DNA of 64,000 bases from Enterocloster aldenensis (GTDB lineage Bacteria > Bacillota > Clostridia > Lachnospirales > Lachnospiraceae): positions 205,226 through 269,225 of the forward strand of contig NZ_QVEX01000006.1 of assembly GCF_003434055.1 (NCBI RefSeq), in the 5' to 3' direction. The translations under genes were made by a program, and so were the position numbers. This document shows, in pieces, positions 35,000 to 46,990 of the stretch. Numbering within the stretch: position 1 is the first letter of the stretch; each line of letters starts with the position of its first letter. A model generated the notes under the pieces. That model searched no databases. It saw only the letters and a list, made by a program, of their open reading frames with translations, and was not told the origin of the DNA.

Positions 35000-37372
35000 T
35001 CAGAGCGTCAGATTCCTGAGCCTGAGCGCATTGCCAACCACACATACAGAACTTAATGACATGGCTAATCCTCCCAGCATGGGACTTAAAAGCGGACCCC
35101 CTAACAGATACAGGGCGCCTGCGGCCACAGGAATCCCCAGCGTGTTATAGAAGAATGCCCAGAACAGGTTCTGTTTAATGTTGCGTATGGTAGCTTTGCT
35201 AAGCCGGATGGCACGGTACACATCCATCAGATCGGATTTCATCAGCACCACATCGCCGGATTCCAGGGCAATGTCGCTGCCGTTTCCAATGGCGCAGCCC
35301 ACATCTGCCTGGACAAGGGCGGGCGCGTCGTTAATCCCGTCACCTACCATCATAACTGTTTTTCCCTGTTTCTGCAACCGGTTTACCACATCTGCCTTGT
35401 CTTGCGGCAATACTTCTGCCACCACCTTGTCCACATGGGCCAGACGGCCGATATACTGTGCGGTCTTCTCATTATCCCCTGTTACCATGTAGACCTGCAC
35501 ACCCAGGTTTTTCATTTTCCCGACCGCCTCCACGCTTGTCTCTTTGATGGTGTCCGCAACGCAGATCAGCCCGGCCAGACGGCCGTCCGCCACAACATAC
35601 ATCGGGGTCTTGCCCACCCCTGCATATTCTGCCGCCTGCTTTTTTGTTTCTTCCGATACAGGGACATTCAGATGCTCCAGAAGCCGCCGGTTGCCCACTG
35701 ACACCTTCCATCCTTTCCAGGAAGTCATGATTCCTGCACCTGTCACGCTCTCAAATGAATCCGGCATCACCAGTTCCATCTGCTTATCCCTGGCCGCCAG
35801 GACAATGGCCTGACCCAGGGGATGCTCCGACATCTGTTCACAGGACGCTGCAAGGAAAAGAAGGTGGTCTTTTTTCTCTGCATCAGAAGGTTTTGCTGCC
35901 TTTGTACTGTCTTTCGGGGTTCCGTCTTCTGCCTCATTGACCGGCGTGACACCCGGCAGGGACGCGCCCTCCAGTTTCCATACCTGCTCCACCACCGTAT
36001 CGCTGATAACGCTTATATCCGTCACCTTGGGCCGGCCCTCTGTGATGGTTCCTGTCTTATCCAGGATGACGGCGTCCACCTTATGGCAGATTTCCAGGGC
36101 CTCCCCGCTTTTAATCAGGATGCCGTGACCGGCCCCGACCCCGGTTCCCACCATGATGGCGGTGGGTGTGGCGAGCCCCAGCGCACAGGGGCAGGCAATC
36201 ACGAGGACAGCCACGAATATGGTAAGCACAAAGGACAGGTCCCTTCCTCCCACTGTCCACCACAGCAGGGCGGCTGCCAGGGCAATGACCATGACAGCAG
36301 GCACAAAATACCCGGCAACCGTGTCGGCCAATTTGGATATGGGGGCTTTCCTGCCCTGGGCATCCTCTATCATGCGGATGATTTTCGACAGTGTGGTGTC
36401 GCTGCCCACATGGGTGACCTCCACCTCCATTGCGCCGTTATAATTCATGCTGCCCCCAATCACACGGTCCCCTGCCTGTTTTTCCACCGGAATGCTCTCG
36501 CCTGTCAGCATGGATTCATCCACGGTGCTGCTTCCCTGTACCAGGATCCCGTCCAGGGGAATCCTGCTGCCAGGCTTGATCAGTATATGCTGTCCCGCTT
36601 CCACCAGCCCTGTTTCCACCTCCCGCTCAACACCATTTTCATAAAGAAGGGCTGTGTCGGGCGCAAGTTCCATCAGCTTGCGGATGGCCTCTGAGGTCTT
36701 TCCCTTGCTGCGGCTCTCCATGTACTTGCCAAGCATCACCAGGGTTACCACCACGGCCGCTGACTCATAGTACAGCTGATGCGCCTTCATATGGTCGGCC
36801 GGGATTCCCAAGGTCATCACTAAGCTGTAGATAAATGCGCTTCCCGTACCGATGGCCACCAGGGAATCCATGTTGGGGTTTCCCTTCAGAAGGGAACGGA
36901 TCCCAACCATATAAAACCGGTAACCGCAGATCAGGATCGGCACGGTAAGGATCAGCTGCGCCAAAGCAAAGTTCAGCGGATTCCTGTCCATATCCAAAAA
37001 GGATGGCAGCGGCAGGGTAAATGGAAGCATATGTCCCATGGAAATGTAGAGCAGCGGAATGGAAAAACAGACAGCCGTGATTACACGGTTTCTGGCGGAC
37101 TGCAGATGCTCCTCCTGCTGCTGCCATTCCTCTTCCTCCTTTTTCCTGTCCTGTTCCTCCTCCAAAAGGCTGGCGCCGTATCCTGCCTTGGACACGGCCT
37201 CACATATCATGCCGGAAGTCACCTGATCCTCATCATAGGTAATCACCATCCGGTTGGTGGTCAGATTCACATTGCTGTCCTCCACCCCGCCCAGTTTTCT
37301 CGTGACACGTTCAACCGCGCTGCTGCAGGCTGCGCAGGACATGCCATCTATATGATACTGTTCCGTCCTCAT
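35000..37372 (-). CDS. copA: Copper-translocating P1B-type ATPase
   Basis: Exports Cu(I) using ATP. The start MRTEQYHIDGMSCAAC at 37372 follows GAGGAG. In 790 residues there is one HMA metal-binding domain (GMSCAACSS, Cys13 and Cys16), eight membrane spans with the CPC motif (ACPCALGLATPTAIM, about 394), the phosphorylation motif DKTGTITEG (about 438), the P1B marker SEHPLGQAIV and the hinge GDGINDAPAL. The nucleotide-binding domain has an extra low-complexity stretch (EDGTPKDSTKAAKPSDAEKKD) just before SEHPLG. No copper chaperone or CsoR/CopY gene adjoins it, and no clear copper operator was found. Confidence 0.95.
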   Translation of the reverse strand: MRTEQYHIDGMSCAACSSAVERVTRKLGGVEDSNVNLTTNRMVITYDEDQVTSGMICEAVSKAGYGASLLEEEQDRKKEEEEWQQQEEHLQSARNRVITAVCFSIPLLYISMGHMLPFTLPLPSFLDMDRNPLNFALAQLILTVPILICGYRFYMVGIRSLLKGNPNMDSLVAIGTGSAFIYSLVMTLGIPADHMKAHQLYYESAAVVVTLVMLGKYMESRSKGKTSEAIRKLMELAPDTALLYENGVEREVETGLVEAGQHILIKPGSRIPLDGILVQGSSTVDESMLTGESIPVEKQAGDRVIGGSMNYNGAMEVEVTHVGSDTTLSKIIRMIEDAQGRKAPISKLADTVAGYFVPAVMVIALAAALLWWTVGGRDLSFVLTIFVAVLVIACPCALGLATPTAIMVGTGVGAGHGILIKSGEALEICHKVDAVILDKTGTITEGRPKVTDISVISDTVVEQVWKLEGASLPGVTPVNEAEDGTPKDSTKAAKPSDAEKKDHLLFLAASCEQMSEHPLGQAIVLAARDKQMELVMPDSFESVTGAGIMTSWKGWKVSVGNRRLLEHLNVPVSEETKKQAAEYAGVGKTPMYVVADGRLAGLICVADTIKETSVEAVGKMKNLGVQVYMVTGDNEKTAQYIGRLAHVDKVVAEVLPQDKADVVNRLQKQGKTVMMVGDGINDAPALVQADVGCAIGNGSDIALESGDVVLMKSDLMDVYRAIRLSKATIRNIKQNLFWAFFYNTLGIPVAAGALYLLGGPLLSPMLGGLAMSLSSVCVVGNALRLRNLTL

Positions 37373-37474
37373 ATCTTTTGCTCCTCTCGTACCAGGATGT
37401 GTTTGGATTTTTAAACCCACCTTTGTATCATTATGCCCTGCACGAGGAAGGTTTATCAATTTATAAATAAAAGG

Positions 37475-37519
37475 AACCTGCTGATAAAAGCCGCATATCA
37501 GCCGGCTTTCCAGCAGGTT
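37475..37519 (-). terminator. Terminator of the alpha-glucoside operon
   Basis: AACCTGCTG pairs with CAGCAGGTT, with an inner AAGCC/GGCTT pair, followed leftward by CCTTTTATTTATAA. It lies 25 bases after the serine-hydrolase stop and separates the operon from copA. Confidence 0.75.
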
Positions 37520-37543
37520 TCCCCTGTTATTCCGTTTCTTTAC

Positions 37544-39016
37544 TTATGGCATCAGCAGAATATTCTGCGTATGGTAATCGTATCCTTCTATCAGATATTT
37601 AAAATTTTCATCCATCCTGGCCATATAGCTGTCAAAATAAATATCCCATTCATTGTATGAGGTATGGTCATCCAACAGGACCCGGATTCTCAAATGGGAA
37701 GCTCCCAGCCATGCGTAGGAGCCATAGGCGGACGGAACATGGGTCCTTTGTCTTGCCGTCTGCATGTAGCTTCCGTATCGCATCAGATACTGGTCCAGGT
37801 CAGTTGCCCCGGCCCTGTATTCCTGATTCCCCAGGCAGCAGGAATAGGTGCGGTTCCCTTCTCCGATTTCAAACCGGCAGTCATCTGAACGAAATGTGAG
37901 ACGTACGTATTTATCAGCATCCCGGAAACGTATTTTCCTGCCATTAATGGAACCCTGGTACGCCGGCATGGCGCAGCCGGTAACTGGCTGCGCGTCCAGC
38001 ATACGGCTCAGTTCCCGGATTCTTTCCACATTTTCAGGACACTCTTTTAGCGGCTCATTCCCGATACACGGATAAACGGTTTCAAAAAATGTATCCAGAA
38101 GAGGCTGTGAACCTGATGTGGATGAATTCATCACAAACGTGGTATCACAATCCGGCAGCACCACGCATATCTGCCCGAATAATCCGGAAGCGCGGTATCC
38201 GTTGTGCGTACACCGCCACATCTGGAAACCATATCCCTGGGTACTTTCTGTTTTATATGCCGGGTAACCGGGCGCGGTTTCTATCTGCTTAGAGGTGGCA
38301 AGGCCACACCATTCTTCTGACAGGATCCGGTGTCCATTCAGTACGCCCCTGTTTAAAAACAGCTGCCCCAGCTTGATTAAATCCGTTGCCTTCATATAAA
38401 GGCCAACCCCGCCAATGGAATATCCAGAAGGATCTTCCAGCCAGTCATAATCCTGAATCCCGCACAGGTCAAAAAAGTTTTCTTTCAGAAATTCACATTG
38501 GCTTTTGCCTGTTATCTTTGTCACGATTGCCGACAGCATATGGGAGGCCATGGAATTGTAGTAAAAACGGCTTCCAGGCAGATCCGTTATATGTCTGTCA
38601 AATATACTTTCACACCAGTCCCTGCTGTCGTCCCCTGCCGCAAACATGTCAGGTCCGTCCTGTCCCAGGGTCATGGTCAGCAGATGCCGGATGGTAAGGG
38701 TTTCCAATCCATTGTCTGCATACGATGGATTGGAAAAATAAGGATACACCAATTCATCCAGGCTTAACAGCCCTCTGTCATAAAGGATGCCCACTGCCAC
38801 GCTTGTAAATGTCTTTGTAACAGAATTCTCCACATGCCTGCATGTATTTTTATAAGGAAACGCGTTAACCTGGGCAATCAGCTTCCCATGCCGTGCCATT
38901 GTAAAAGTATGTAAATGGATATCACGGTCTTTCAATTTCTGGATAAAGGCAAGTATTCCCCGTGAATCCACGCCCTCCCTTTCACAGGTGGAACGCCCTA
39001 ATTCGTATGTTGGCAC
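37544..39016 (-). CDS. Beta-lactamase-fold serine hydrolase (class C-like)
   Basis: The start is GTG at 39016 (MPTYELGRSTCEREG) after AGGAGGG; this ribosome site lies over the stop region of the IIA gene. The 490-residue protein shows the serine motif S-V-T-K in ENSVTKTFTSVAVG (about 85-88), the Tyr-x-Asn-like YYNSMASHML and an HNGYRASG segment in the third-box position. There is no signal peptide, so it is probably cytoplasmic and not a resistance enzyme. Members of this fold include esterases and peptidases. As the last gene of a PTS/6-phospho-alpha-glucosidase operon it may remove a substituent from the imported sugar. Confidence 0.8.
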   Translation of the reverse strand: MPTYELGRSTCEREGVDSRGILAFIQKLKDRDIHLHTFTMARHGKLIAQVNAFPYKNTCRHVENSVTKTFTSVAVGILYDRGLLSLDELVYPYFSNPSYADNGLETLTIRHLLTMTLGQDGPDMFAAGDDSRDWCESIFDRHITDLPGSRFYYNSMASHMLSAIVTKITGKSQCEFLKENFFDLCGIQDYDWLEDPSGYSIGGVGLYMKATDLIKLGQLFLNRGVLNGHRILSEEWCGLATSKQIETAPGYPAYKTESTQGYGFQMWRCTHNGYRASGLFGQICVVLPDCDTTFVMNSSTSGSQPLLDTFFETVYPCIGNEPLKECPENVERIRELSRMLDAQPVTGCAMPAYQGSINGRKIRFRDADKYVRLTFRSDDCRFEIGEGNRTYSCCLGNQEYRAGATDLDQYLMRYGSYMQTARQRTHVPSAYGSYAWLGASHLRIRVLLDDHTSYNEWDIYFDSYMARMDENFKYLIEGYDYHTQNILLMP

Positions 39017-39026
39017 TATAGCCCTC

Positions 39027-39529
39027 CTATTTTCTGACAACAGAGAAAATGGGTTCCCCTGCTGTCACGTCTTTTCCCAACTGTTTGTTTACAACTGCAA
39101 ATTGATTGGAGTCCAGAACCAGTATCGGGGATGTCAGGTCAACGCCCTGTTTTTTGAAAAAATCCATGTCCGCATGGCATAACAGGTCCCCAACCCGGAC
39201 CTGCTGTCCCACGGCTGCCTTCACCTCAAATCCCTTGCCTGCGAATTTTACGGTATCAATGCCATAATGGATCATCAGCTCAAGCCCTTCCTCCGTCTTC
39301 AGGCATATGGCATGCCCTGTCCCTGCAACCAGTTCCACCCGTCCTGACACAGGCGCAAGCACGTCTCCTGATGCCGGTATGAGGGCGCATCCATCCCCCA
39401 TCATAAGCTGTGCAAAGACAGGATCCCTGACCTCGGTCATATCCATGGTCCTTCCGTCAAAGGGAGCGCAGACACTGATTTTCTTCTTAAATATCCCCAA
39501 CACCTTATCAACCTCCCAGTCCATTGTCA

Positions 39530-39530
<1 letters not shown>
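39027..39530 (-). CDS. Free-standing PTS enzyme IIA, glucose family
   Basis: A 167-residue cytoplasmic phosphocarrier of the Crr type. The phosphorylated His lies in LELMIHYGIDTVKFAGKGF, with a second active-site region in GTGHAICLKTEEG. It begins with a short extension (MTMDWEVDKVLGIFKKK) before ISVCAPFDGRTMDMTEV. Its start overlaps the stop of the GH4 gene (TAATG). The IIBC of this operon lacks a IIA domain, so this protein should supply it. It may also phosphorylate other glucose-family permeases. Confidence 0.92.
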
Positions 39531-42480
<2,950 letters not shown>

Positions 42481-42511
42481 GAATGATACCCCTCCTTATA
42501 CATTACAAAGT

Positions 42512-42534
42512 GTAAATACATTTACCTGCGCAGG
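42512..42534. promoter_or_regulatory. Two adjacent palindromes in the leader of the alpha-glucoside operon
   Basis: GTAAAT-AC-ATTTAC (42512-42525) and CCTGCGCAGG (42525-42534) lie between the promoter and the IIBC ribosome site. They are candidate operator sites, possibly for the adjacent RpiR protein. Confidence 0.4.
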
Positions 42535-42553
42535 CTGTATTTTTTGTATTTTC

Positions 42554-42582
42554 AGTATAGTGACTCCGACTTTTAAATGCAA
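42554..42582 (-). promoter_or_regulatory. Promoter of the alpha-glucoside operon
   Basis: TTGCAT (42577-42582), a 17-base spacer and TATACT (42554-42559). A TGAAGCGTTTCA palindrome-like sequence (42600-42611) just upstream weakly resembles a catabolite-repression site. Confidence 0.6.
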
Positions 42583-42658
42583 TACTTCCAGGGCATCCGT
42601 GAAACGCTTCATACTGAGTAAAATAGTTCACGTTTTCAGATAATTCGTGGCACAAAAA

Positions 42659-42694
42659 AACCGTTTATCCATCCTGTCTCATGGATAAACGGTT
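42659..42694 (-). terminator. Terminator of the RpiR gene
   Basis: A perfect 14-bp stem (AACCGTTTATCCAT and complement) around eight bases, followed leftward by a run of T. It lies five bases after the stop codon. Confidence 0.9.
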
Positions 42695-42699
42695 GAAAT

Positions 42700-43377
42700 T
42701 CATAATTGGGAAAACAGTAATTGGAATGCGATGATGGTATTGGACACAAACGTATTAATCTGCAGCTCATCCTCCCACTCCTCTTTGGGGATGATGATTG
42801 GCAGGTCCACCATCTTCCGCAGGCGGCTGTTCTCATTGCGCAGGAATGCAATGGTAAAATATCCGTGCTGCCTGCACTTTTCCGCTTCATCTATCACCAG
42901 TTGTGTTTCGCCTGACTCCGACACCATGATCCCCACGTTGTCCTCAAACTCAGACAGTTCCCCCAGGCTTTCCGTATAAATCAGCCGGTAGCCGTCCCTG
43001 ACGCACTTACGGCTGATATAATCAATGGCAACCATGGAGTATCCGATTCCCATGGCATACACATATTTTTCCTTAGCGCCCTTCATATGCCGTACAAAGG
43101 TATCCACCATTTCTTCCGAATAGTTACTTATGATGGTGTTCCGGATTCCGGCCAAATCACGGTCCTGGGCAGCAGGCTGGGATTTGTGGCTGGATTTAAA
43201 GGAAAATATCAATTCCCTGTAACCGGAATACCCAAGTTTTTTAGACAGGTTCACCAGAAAGGCAGGGGATATGTAGTGTCTTTTTGCAAAATCCTTAATC
43301 GACATATCGCTGTTTTTCTTGATGTCTTCTTTTATTTCGTCTAAAATCTGCCGCTGCAGACCATTCAGCTCATTCAT
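42700..43377 (-). CDS. MurR/RpiR-family sugar-responsive regulator
   Basis: The 225-residue protein has an N-terminal RpiR helix-turn-helix (1-75, with MSIKDFAKRHYISPAFLVNLSKKLGYSGYRELIF) and a C-terminal SIS sugar-phosphate domain (about 100-225, YVYAMGIGYSMVAIDYISRK and VGIMVSESGETQLVIDEAEKC). It probably senses the phospho-sugar made by the adjacent PTS/GH4 operon and controls it. It is upstream on the same strand but has its own strong terminator, so it is a separate transcript. Activator or repressor mode is not readable. Confidence 0.9.
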   Translation of the reverse strand: MNELNGLQRQILDEIKEDIKKNSDMSIKDFAKRHYISPAFLVNLSKKLGYSGYRELIFSFKSSHKSQPAAQDRDLAGIRNTIISNYSEEMVDTFVRHMKGAKEKYVYAMGIGYSMVAIDYISRKCVRDGYRLIYTESLGELSEFEDNVGIMVSESGETQLVIDEAEKCRQHGYFTIAFLRNENSRLRKMVDLPIIIPKEEWEDELQINTFVSNTIIAFQLLFSQL

Positions 43378-43442
43378 ATGCCCTACTCTCCCCTCAACAC
43401 GGTTTGAGTCTATTATAGCATAAACTTTTAATTACAAAAGAA

Positions 43443-43496
43443 GAAAGTACGATTTCCCGGACAGGGCATACCCCGCCCCCGGAAACCGTACTTTCT
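43443..43496 (-). terminator. Terminator of the XRE/membrane-protein operon
   Basis: GAAAGTACG-TTTCC-GG arms pair across about 20 bases with one mismatch, followed leftward by TTCTTTTGTAATT. Confidence 0.7.
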
Positions 43497-43560
43497 TAAT
43501 GCCTGTGCAATCCGGGATAATAATGCCCGGCATATTTATTCCGGGCACTGCCAACGCCTC

Positions 43561-44055
43561 CTACATGGCCTTCTGAAGCAGCCGCCTGAACACAAACAGC
43601 ACCACCGCATAAAAGGCCGCAACAACCATAAGTGTCTTGGATACGGTCAGGCTGATGAACCCGCTGACCAGGATGCCGATATAAAGAGTAAGCATCATGG
43701 TATATCCCGTATATGCCCAGCATCGCAGCCCAAGCATCCGGTTCCTCTCATCCGTCTCATAGATTTTCCGTTTCTTTCCCAGCTCCGGATTCTTCAGGTA
43801 CTTCACATTCCTGATAATGGAAATGATGCCGGCCGCCACAAGCCCGGCCCCTGTCCCCCAGTAAAACCCCGGAATATAATCCGTGTAACCCGGCTCCAGG
43901 TACATTACCATCACCCTGTCCCTGGCCACAAAGGACAGGGCCAGGGCTGCTGCCCCCAACACCAGGAACAGGACCCCGATCCACACACGGTTCCTGCACC
44001 GCTTTTCAAAATCAATCGGACTATCAATAAATAAATGGTTCAGCCACATAATCAT
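43561..44055 (-). CDS. Integral membrane protein coupled to an XRE regulator
   Basis: The 164-residue protein has four membrane segments (about 25-45, 63-83, 112-135 and 138-158). The cytoplasmic loop between spans 2 and 3 is charged (RNVKYLKNPELGKKRKIYETDERNRMLG); such loops with ETDERN are typical of small proteins paired with XRE regulators. Its ATG overlaps the regulator's stop by four bases, so the two are translated together. Function is unknown; many such pairs respond to membrane or cell-surface stress. Confidence 0.75.
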   Translation of the reverse strand: MIMWLNHLFIDSPIDFEKRCRNRVWIGVLFLVLGAAALALSFVARDRVMVMYLEPGYTDYIPGFYWGTGAGLVAAGIISIIRNVKYLKNPELGKKRKIYETDERNRMLGLRCWAYTGYTMMLTLYIGILVSGFISLTVSKTLMVVAAFYAVVLFVFRRLLQKAM

Positions 44056-44258
44056 TCCTCCTCATATAAAAATATATCCTCTATACTTTGTTCAAAAAAC
44101 CTGGCAATCTTAAATGCCAGCTGCAGCGAGGCATTATACTTGCCGTTCTCCAGGGAAATGATGGTCTGCCGGGTCACTCCCAGCGCGGCCGCCAGTTCCT
44201 CCTGGGTTACCTTGTTCTGTTTGCGCAGTTCCTGTATTTTAGTCTTCAATCCCACCAC
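44052..44258 (-). CDS. Small XRE-family transcriptional regulator
   Basis: The 68-residue protein is essentially one helix-turn-helix domain: MVGLKTKIQELRKQNKVTQ, then EELAAALGVTRQTIISLENGK and LAFKIARFFEQSIEDIFLYEEE. This compact type is common in Firmicutes, next to a membrane protein. The promoter immediately upstream has TACTTTAC half-sites in inverted orientation around the -10, which points to autoregulation. Confidence 0.88.
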   Translation of the reverse strand: MVGLKTKIQELRKQNKVTQEELAAALGVTRQTIISLENGKYNASLQLAFKIARFFEQSIEDIFLYEEE

Positions 44259-44288
44259 CCTTTCGTTCCTAAGACCTGCATGCGTAAT

Positions 44289-44339
44289 GTAAAGTATGTT
44301 TTACTTTTTTAGTATAGTTTACTTTACGCAAAATGTCAA
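44289..44339 (-). promoter_or_regulatory. Consensus promoter with inverted half-sites
   Basis: Read leftward: TTGACA (44334-44339), a 17-base spacer and TATACT (44311-44316). GTAAAGTA lies in the spacer (44320-44327, complement) and TACTTTAC just downstream (44289-44296), so inverted half-sites flank the -10. This is the expected layout for repression by the encoded XRE protein. Confidence 0.65.
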
Positions 44340-44360
44340 GCTTATTTTACATCCAAACGC

Positions 44361-44388
44361 AAAAAAAAGAACTGCCACAGCGTGACAG
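44361..44388 (-). terminator. Terminator of the symporter gene
   Basis: CTGTCAC pairs with GTGGCAG (one G-T) around three bases, followed leftward by TTCTTTTTTTT. Confidence 0.75.
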
Positions 44389-44472
44389 CACCTTTTCACT
44401 GGTTCCCTGACGTGTCCTGACATCCGTTCCCGCCGTTTGCCTTTGGGCCTGTCCGGACATTGGTTCCCATTC

Positions 44473-45843
44473 CTAACCCATGAATTTTGAAGCATATCCC
44501 TGGATAAAGATACCCAGTACAATCAGAGGCAGGATATAACTCACATATATCCTTGCCCATGCAGGGAAATGAATGCCTTCCCCTTCATTGGCCTCTGCCA
44601 TGAAATTCTTAAATCCCCACCCATACCGGCTGGTGCAGAACAAAAGATAAAGCATGCTTCCAATAGGAAGCAGGTTATTGCTGAGGATGAAATCCTCCAG
44701 GTCCAGGACCGTGCTTCCCTCACCCAGCGGCGCAAATCCGCTCCACAGGTTGAATCCCAGCACACATGGGACGGACAGGATGATGATGGCCACTATGTTC
44801 CATGCAACCGCCTTCCTGACGGAACAGCCGGTCAGATCCGTTGCAAAGGATATGATATTCTGGAACACCGCGATAATGGTTGAAAATGCAGCAAAGGACA
44901 TGAACAGGAAAAACATGGTCCCCCATATCCTTCCGCCTGCCATGTGGTTGAATACATTTGGCAGGGTGATGAAGATTAAGGACGGCCCTGCCGTGGACTC
45001 AATCTGATAGGCAAAACATGCCGGGAAAATAATAAGGCCTGCCATGAATGCAACCATGGTATCTAAAAGTGCGACGCTGACCGCCTCCCCTGTCAGGGAC
45101 CGCTCTTTGCCGATATAGCTTCCAAAGATAGCCAGGGCTCCAATTCCAATGCTCAGCGTAAAAAAGGATTGTCCCAGGGCAGCAAACACCGCGTCCCCCA
45201 GTCCGGCTTCCTTCATCTTGCCAAAATCAGGCTTCAGGTAAAATTCCAGTCCCGGACCGCCGCCCGGAAGGATCATGGAGTGGACAGCCAGCACGACCAT
45301 CAGTCCCAGCAGGCACACCATCATGACCTTGGTAATGCGCTCCACCCCCTGCTGAAGGCCCATGGCGCACACGCCAAAACATAGCAGCACCACTACCACC
45401 ATAAAGCTGCCCATAAGCACCGGATTCCCCAGCATGGTGTTGAATTCCCCTGCCACGGCCTCAGCCTCAAGTCCGGTGAAGTCGCCCATAAGCATCTTAA
45501 AAAAATAGAGAAGCATCCAGCCGCCGACCGTGGTATAGAACATCATCAGGATATAGTTGCCCGCCATGGCAGGATACTTTGTCAGATGCCATCTGCTTCC
45601 CTTTGGTTCCAGTACATCAAAGGATACGGCCGCACTTTTCCTGCTGGCCCGTCCAACCGCAAACTCCATTATTACAATCGGCAGTCCCAGAATCAGAAGG
45701 AACACAAGGTAGACCAGCACGAATGCCGCGCCTCCGTATTCACCTACGATATAAGGAAAACGCCATACATTGCCAAGACCAATGGCACATCCCGCGGATA
45801 TAAGGATGAATCCAAGCCTGGATGAAAACTTTTCACGTTCCAT
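44473..45843 (-). CDS. Sodium-dependent transporter, neurotransmitter:sodium symporter family
   Basis: A 456-residue sodium-coupled amino-acid-type transporter with about eleven spans. The start MEREKFSSRLGFILISAGCA at 45843 is followed directly by the family signature AIGLGNVWRFPYIVGEYGGAAF in span 1, which forms the substrate and sodium sites. GQSFFTLSIGIGALAIFGSYI in the middle is also characteristic. The bacterial members with known substrates carry leucine, tryptophan or tyrosine; the one here cannot be read. A single-gene unit with a terminator. Confidence 0.92.
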   Translation of the reverse strand: MEREKFSSRLGFILISAGCAIGLGNVWRFPYIVGEYGGAAFVLVYLVFLLILGLPIVIMEFAVGRASRKSAAVSFDVLEPKGSRWHLTKYPAMAGNYILMMFYTTVGGWMLLYFFKMLMGDFTGLEAEAVAGEFNTMLGNPVLMGSFMVVVVLLCFGVCAMGLQQGVERITKVMMVCLLGLMVVLAVHSMILPGGGPGLEFYLKPDFGKMKEAGLGDAVFAALGQSFFTLSIGIGALAIFGSYIGKERSLTGEAVSVALLDTMVAFMAGLIIFPACFAYQIESTAGPSLIFITLPNVFNHMAGGRIWGTMFFLFMSFAAFSTIIAVFQNIISFATDLTGCSVRKAVAWNIVAIIILSVPCVLGFNLWSGFAPLGEGSTVLDLEDFILSNNLLPIGSMLYLLFCTSRYGWGFKNFMAEANEGEGIHFPAWARIYVSYILPLIVLGIFIQGYASKFMG

Positions 45844-45989
45844 GATTATATATCCCCCATTCCGTAATAAAAGCGCCTTATACCAGGGCATCTGACAAAA
45901 AGCCATTTTCAGACACGCCCCACGGCGCTTTCATATATTACCATATTATCATATAAATAGCAATACCAACGGTTTACACCAATAAAGTA

Positions 45990-46018
45990 CCGGTACATCC
46001 AACAAAGGGATGTACCGG
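45990..46018 (-). terminator. Terminator of the nucleoside-type ABC operon
   Basis: A perfect 11-bp stem (CCGGTACATCC and complement) around seven bases, followed leftward by TACTTTATTG, about 20 bases after the last stop codon. Confidence 0.8.
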
Positions 46019-46036
46019 CCATGAAAACCACTTCTG

Positions 46037-46990
46037 CTATCTCTGCCCCTTATCATAGGGCACGCCGGATGCCCGGGGCGCCTGGGAATTTCTGGAAGTG
46101 AATATGAGCACGATCAGGGTTGCCAGATAGGGGATCATCTTATACACATAACTTGGTATTCCCGTGGCAGCAAGGAAGGGGATACCGGAATAAGCCGCCG
46201 CCACTGCCTTCATAAGGCCGAAGAACAGGGATGCCCACATGATCCTCACCGGCTTCCACTGTCCGAATATAAGCACGGCCAATGCCAGGAAACCATATCC
46301 TGCCACATCCGCGTTAAAGTTGGTGGAGGTCGGGACCACGAACACCAGGCCGCCCAGACCGCCCAGCACACCGGATATGAGAACTCCCGCATACTGCATC
46401 CTGTACACATTGATTCCCGCCGCGTCCGCTGCCTGGGGATGTTCGCCGCAGGAACGCAGGCGCAGCCCAAACCTGGTACGGTACAGCACAAGGGTTGAAG
46501 CAATCAGGATCAGGATACCCAGATAGGTGGTGATATAGGTATTCTGGAACAGCAGCGGTCCCAAGAACGGAATCTTTCCAAGGACAGGCACTGATTCAAT
46601 ACGGAATGTATTATTGAACTGTATCTGCTGGACTCCCTGGATGACCCTTGCCACAAAGATGGCAAATGCAGGCGCAAACATATTAAGCGCCGTGCCGCTG
46701 ATGGTCTGGTTGGCCTTCATATTGATGGACGCGTATGCGTGGAAAAAGGCAAAGGCCGCGCCTGTGGCCGTTGAAATCAGGATGGCCAGGGCCAGCTGGA
46801 ACTGTCCGCCCATCTTTCCTCCGGTCATGTTTAAGAACAGGATTCCCGTAAATGCCCCCATGGTCATGATGCCTTCCAGGGCAATGTTCACAACGCCGCT
46901 GCGCTCGGAGAACATGCCGCCCAGCGCCACAATCATCAGGGGGATGGTAAACAGCATGGTCTGCTGGAAAATAAAGTATACGACACTCAT
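46037..46990 (-). CDS. BMP-type ABC transporter permease 2 (NupQ/YufQ-like)
   Basis: A 317-residue permease with eight or more spans. The motif GGMFSERSGVVNIALEGIMTMGAFTGIL near the N-terminus is typical of this family, as is SCGEHPQAADAAGINVYRMQYAGVLISGVLGGLGG. Together with the adjacent permease it forms the channel of a nucleoside-type importer. Its start overlaps the stop of the upstream permease by four bases (ATGA). It is the last gene of the operon and is followed by a strong terminator. Confidence 0.92.
   Translation of the reverse strand: MSVVYFIFQQTMLFTIPLMIVALGGMFSERSGVVNIALEGIMTMGAFTGILFLNMTGGKMGGQFQLALAILISTATGAAFAFFHAYASINMKANQTISGTALNMFAPAFAIFVARVIQGVQQIQFNNTFRIESVPVLGKIPFLGPLLFQNTYITTYLGILILIASTLVLYRTRFGLRLRSCGEHPQAADAAGINVYRMQYAGVLISGVLGGLGGLVFVVPTSTNFNADVAGYGFLALAVLIFGQWKPVRIMWASLFFGLMKAVAAAYSGIPFLAATGIPSYVYKMIPYLATLIVLIFTSRNSQAPRASGVPYDKGQR

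Noticed and set aside
37544..39016. Beta-lactamase resistance gene
   Set aside because: No signal peptide and an operon of sugar genes; the fold is shared by many esterases and peptidases.
42599..42613. Catabolite-repression (cre)-like site upstream of the alpha-glucoside promoter
   Set aside because: Only the AAGCGTTT core matches; outer positions differ, so it is mentioned with the promoter but not listed as a site.
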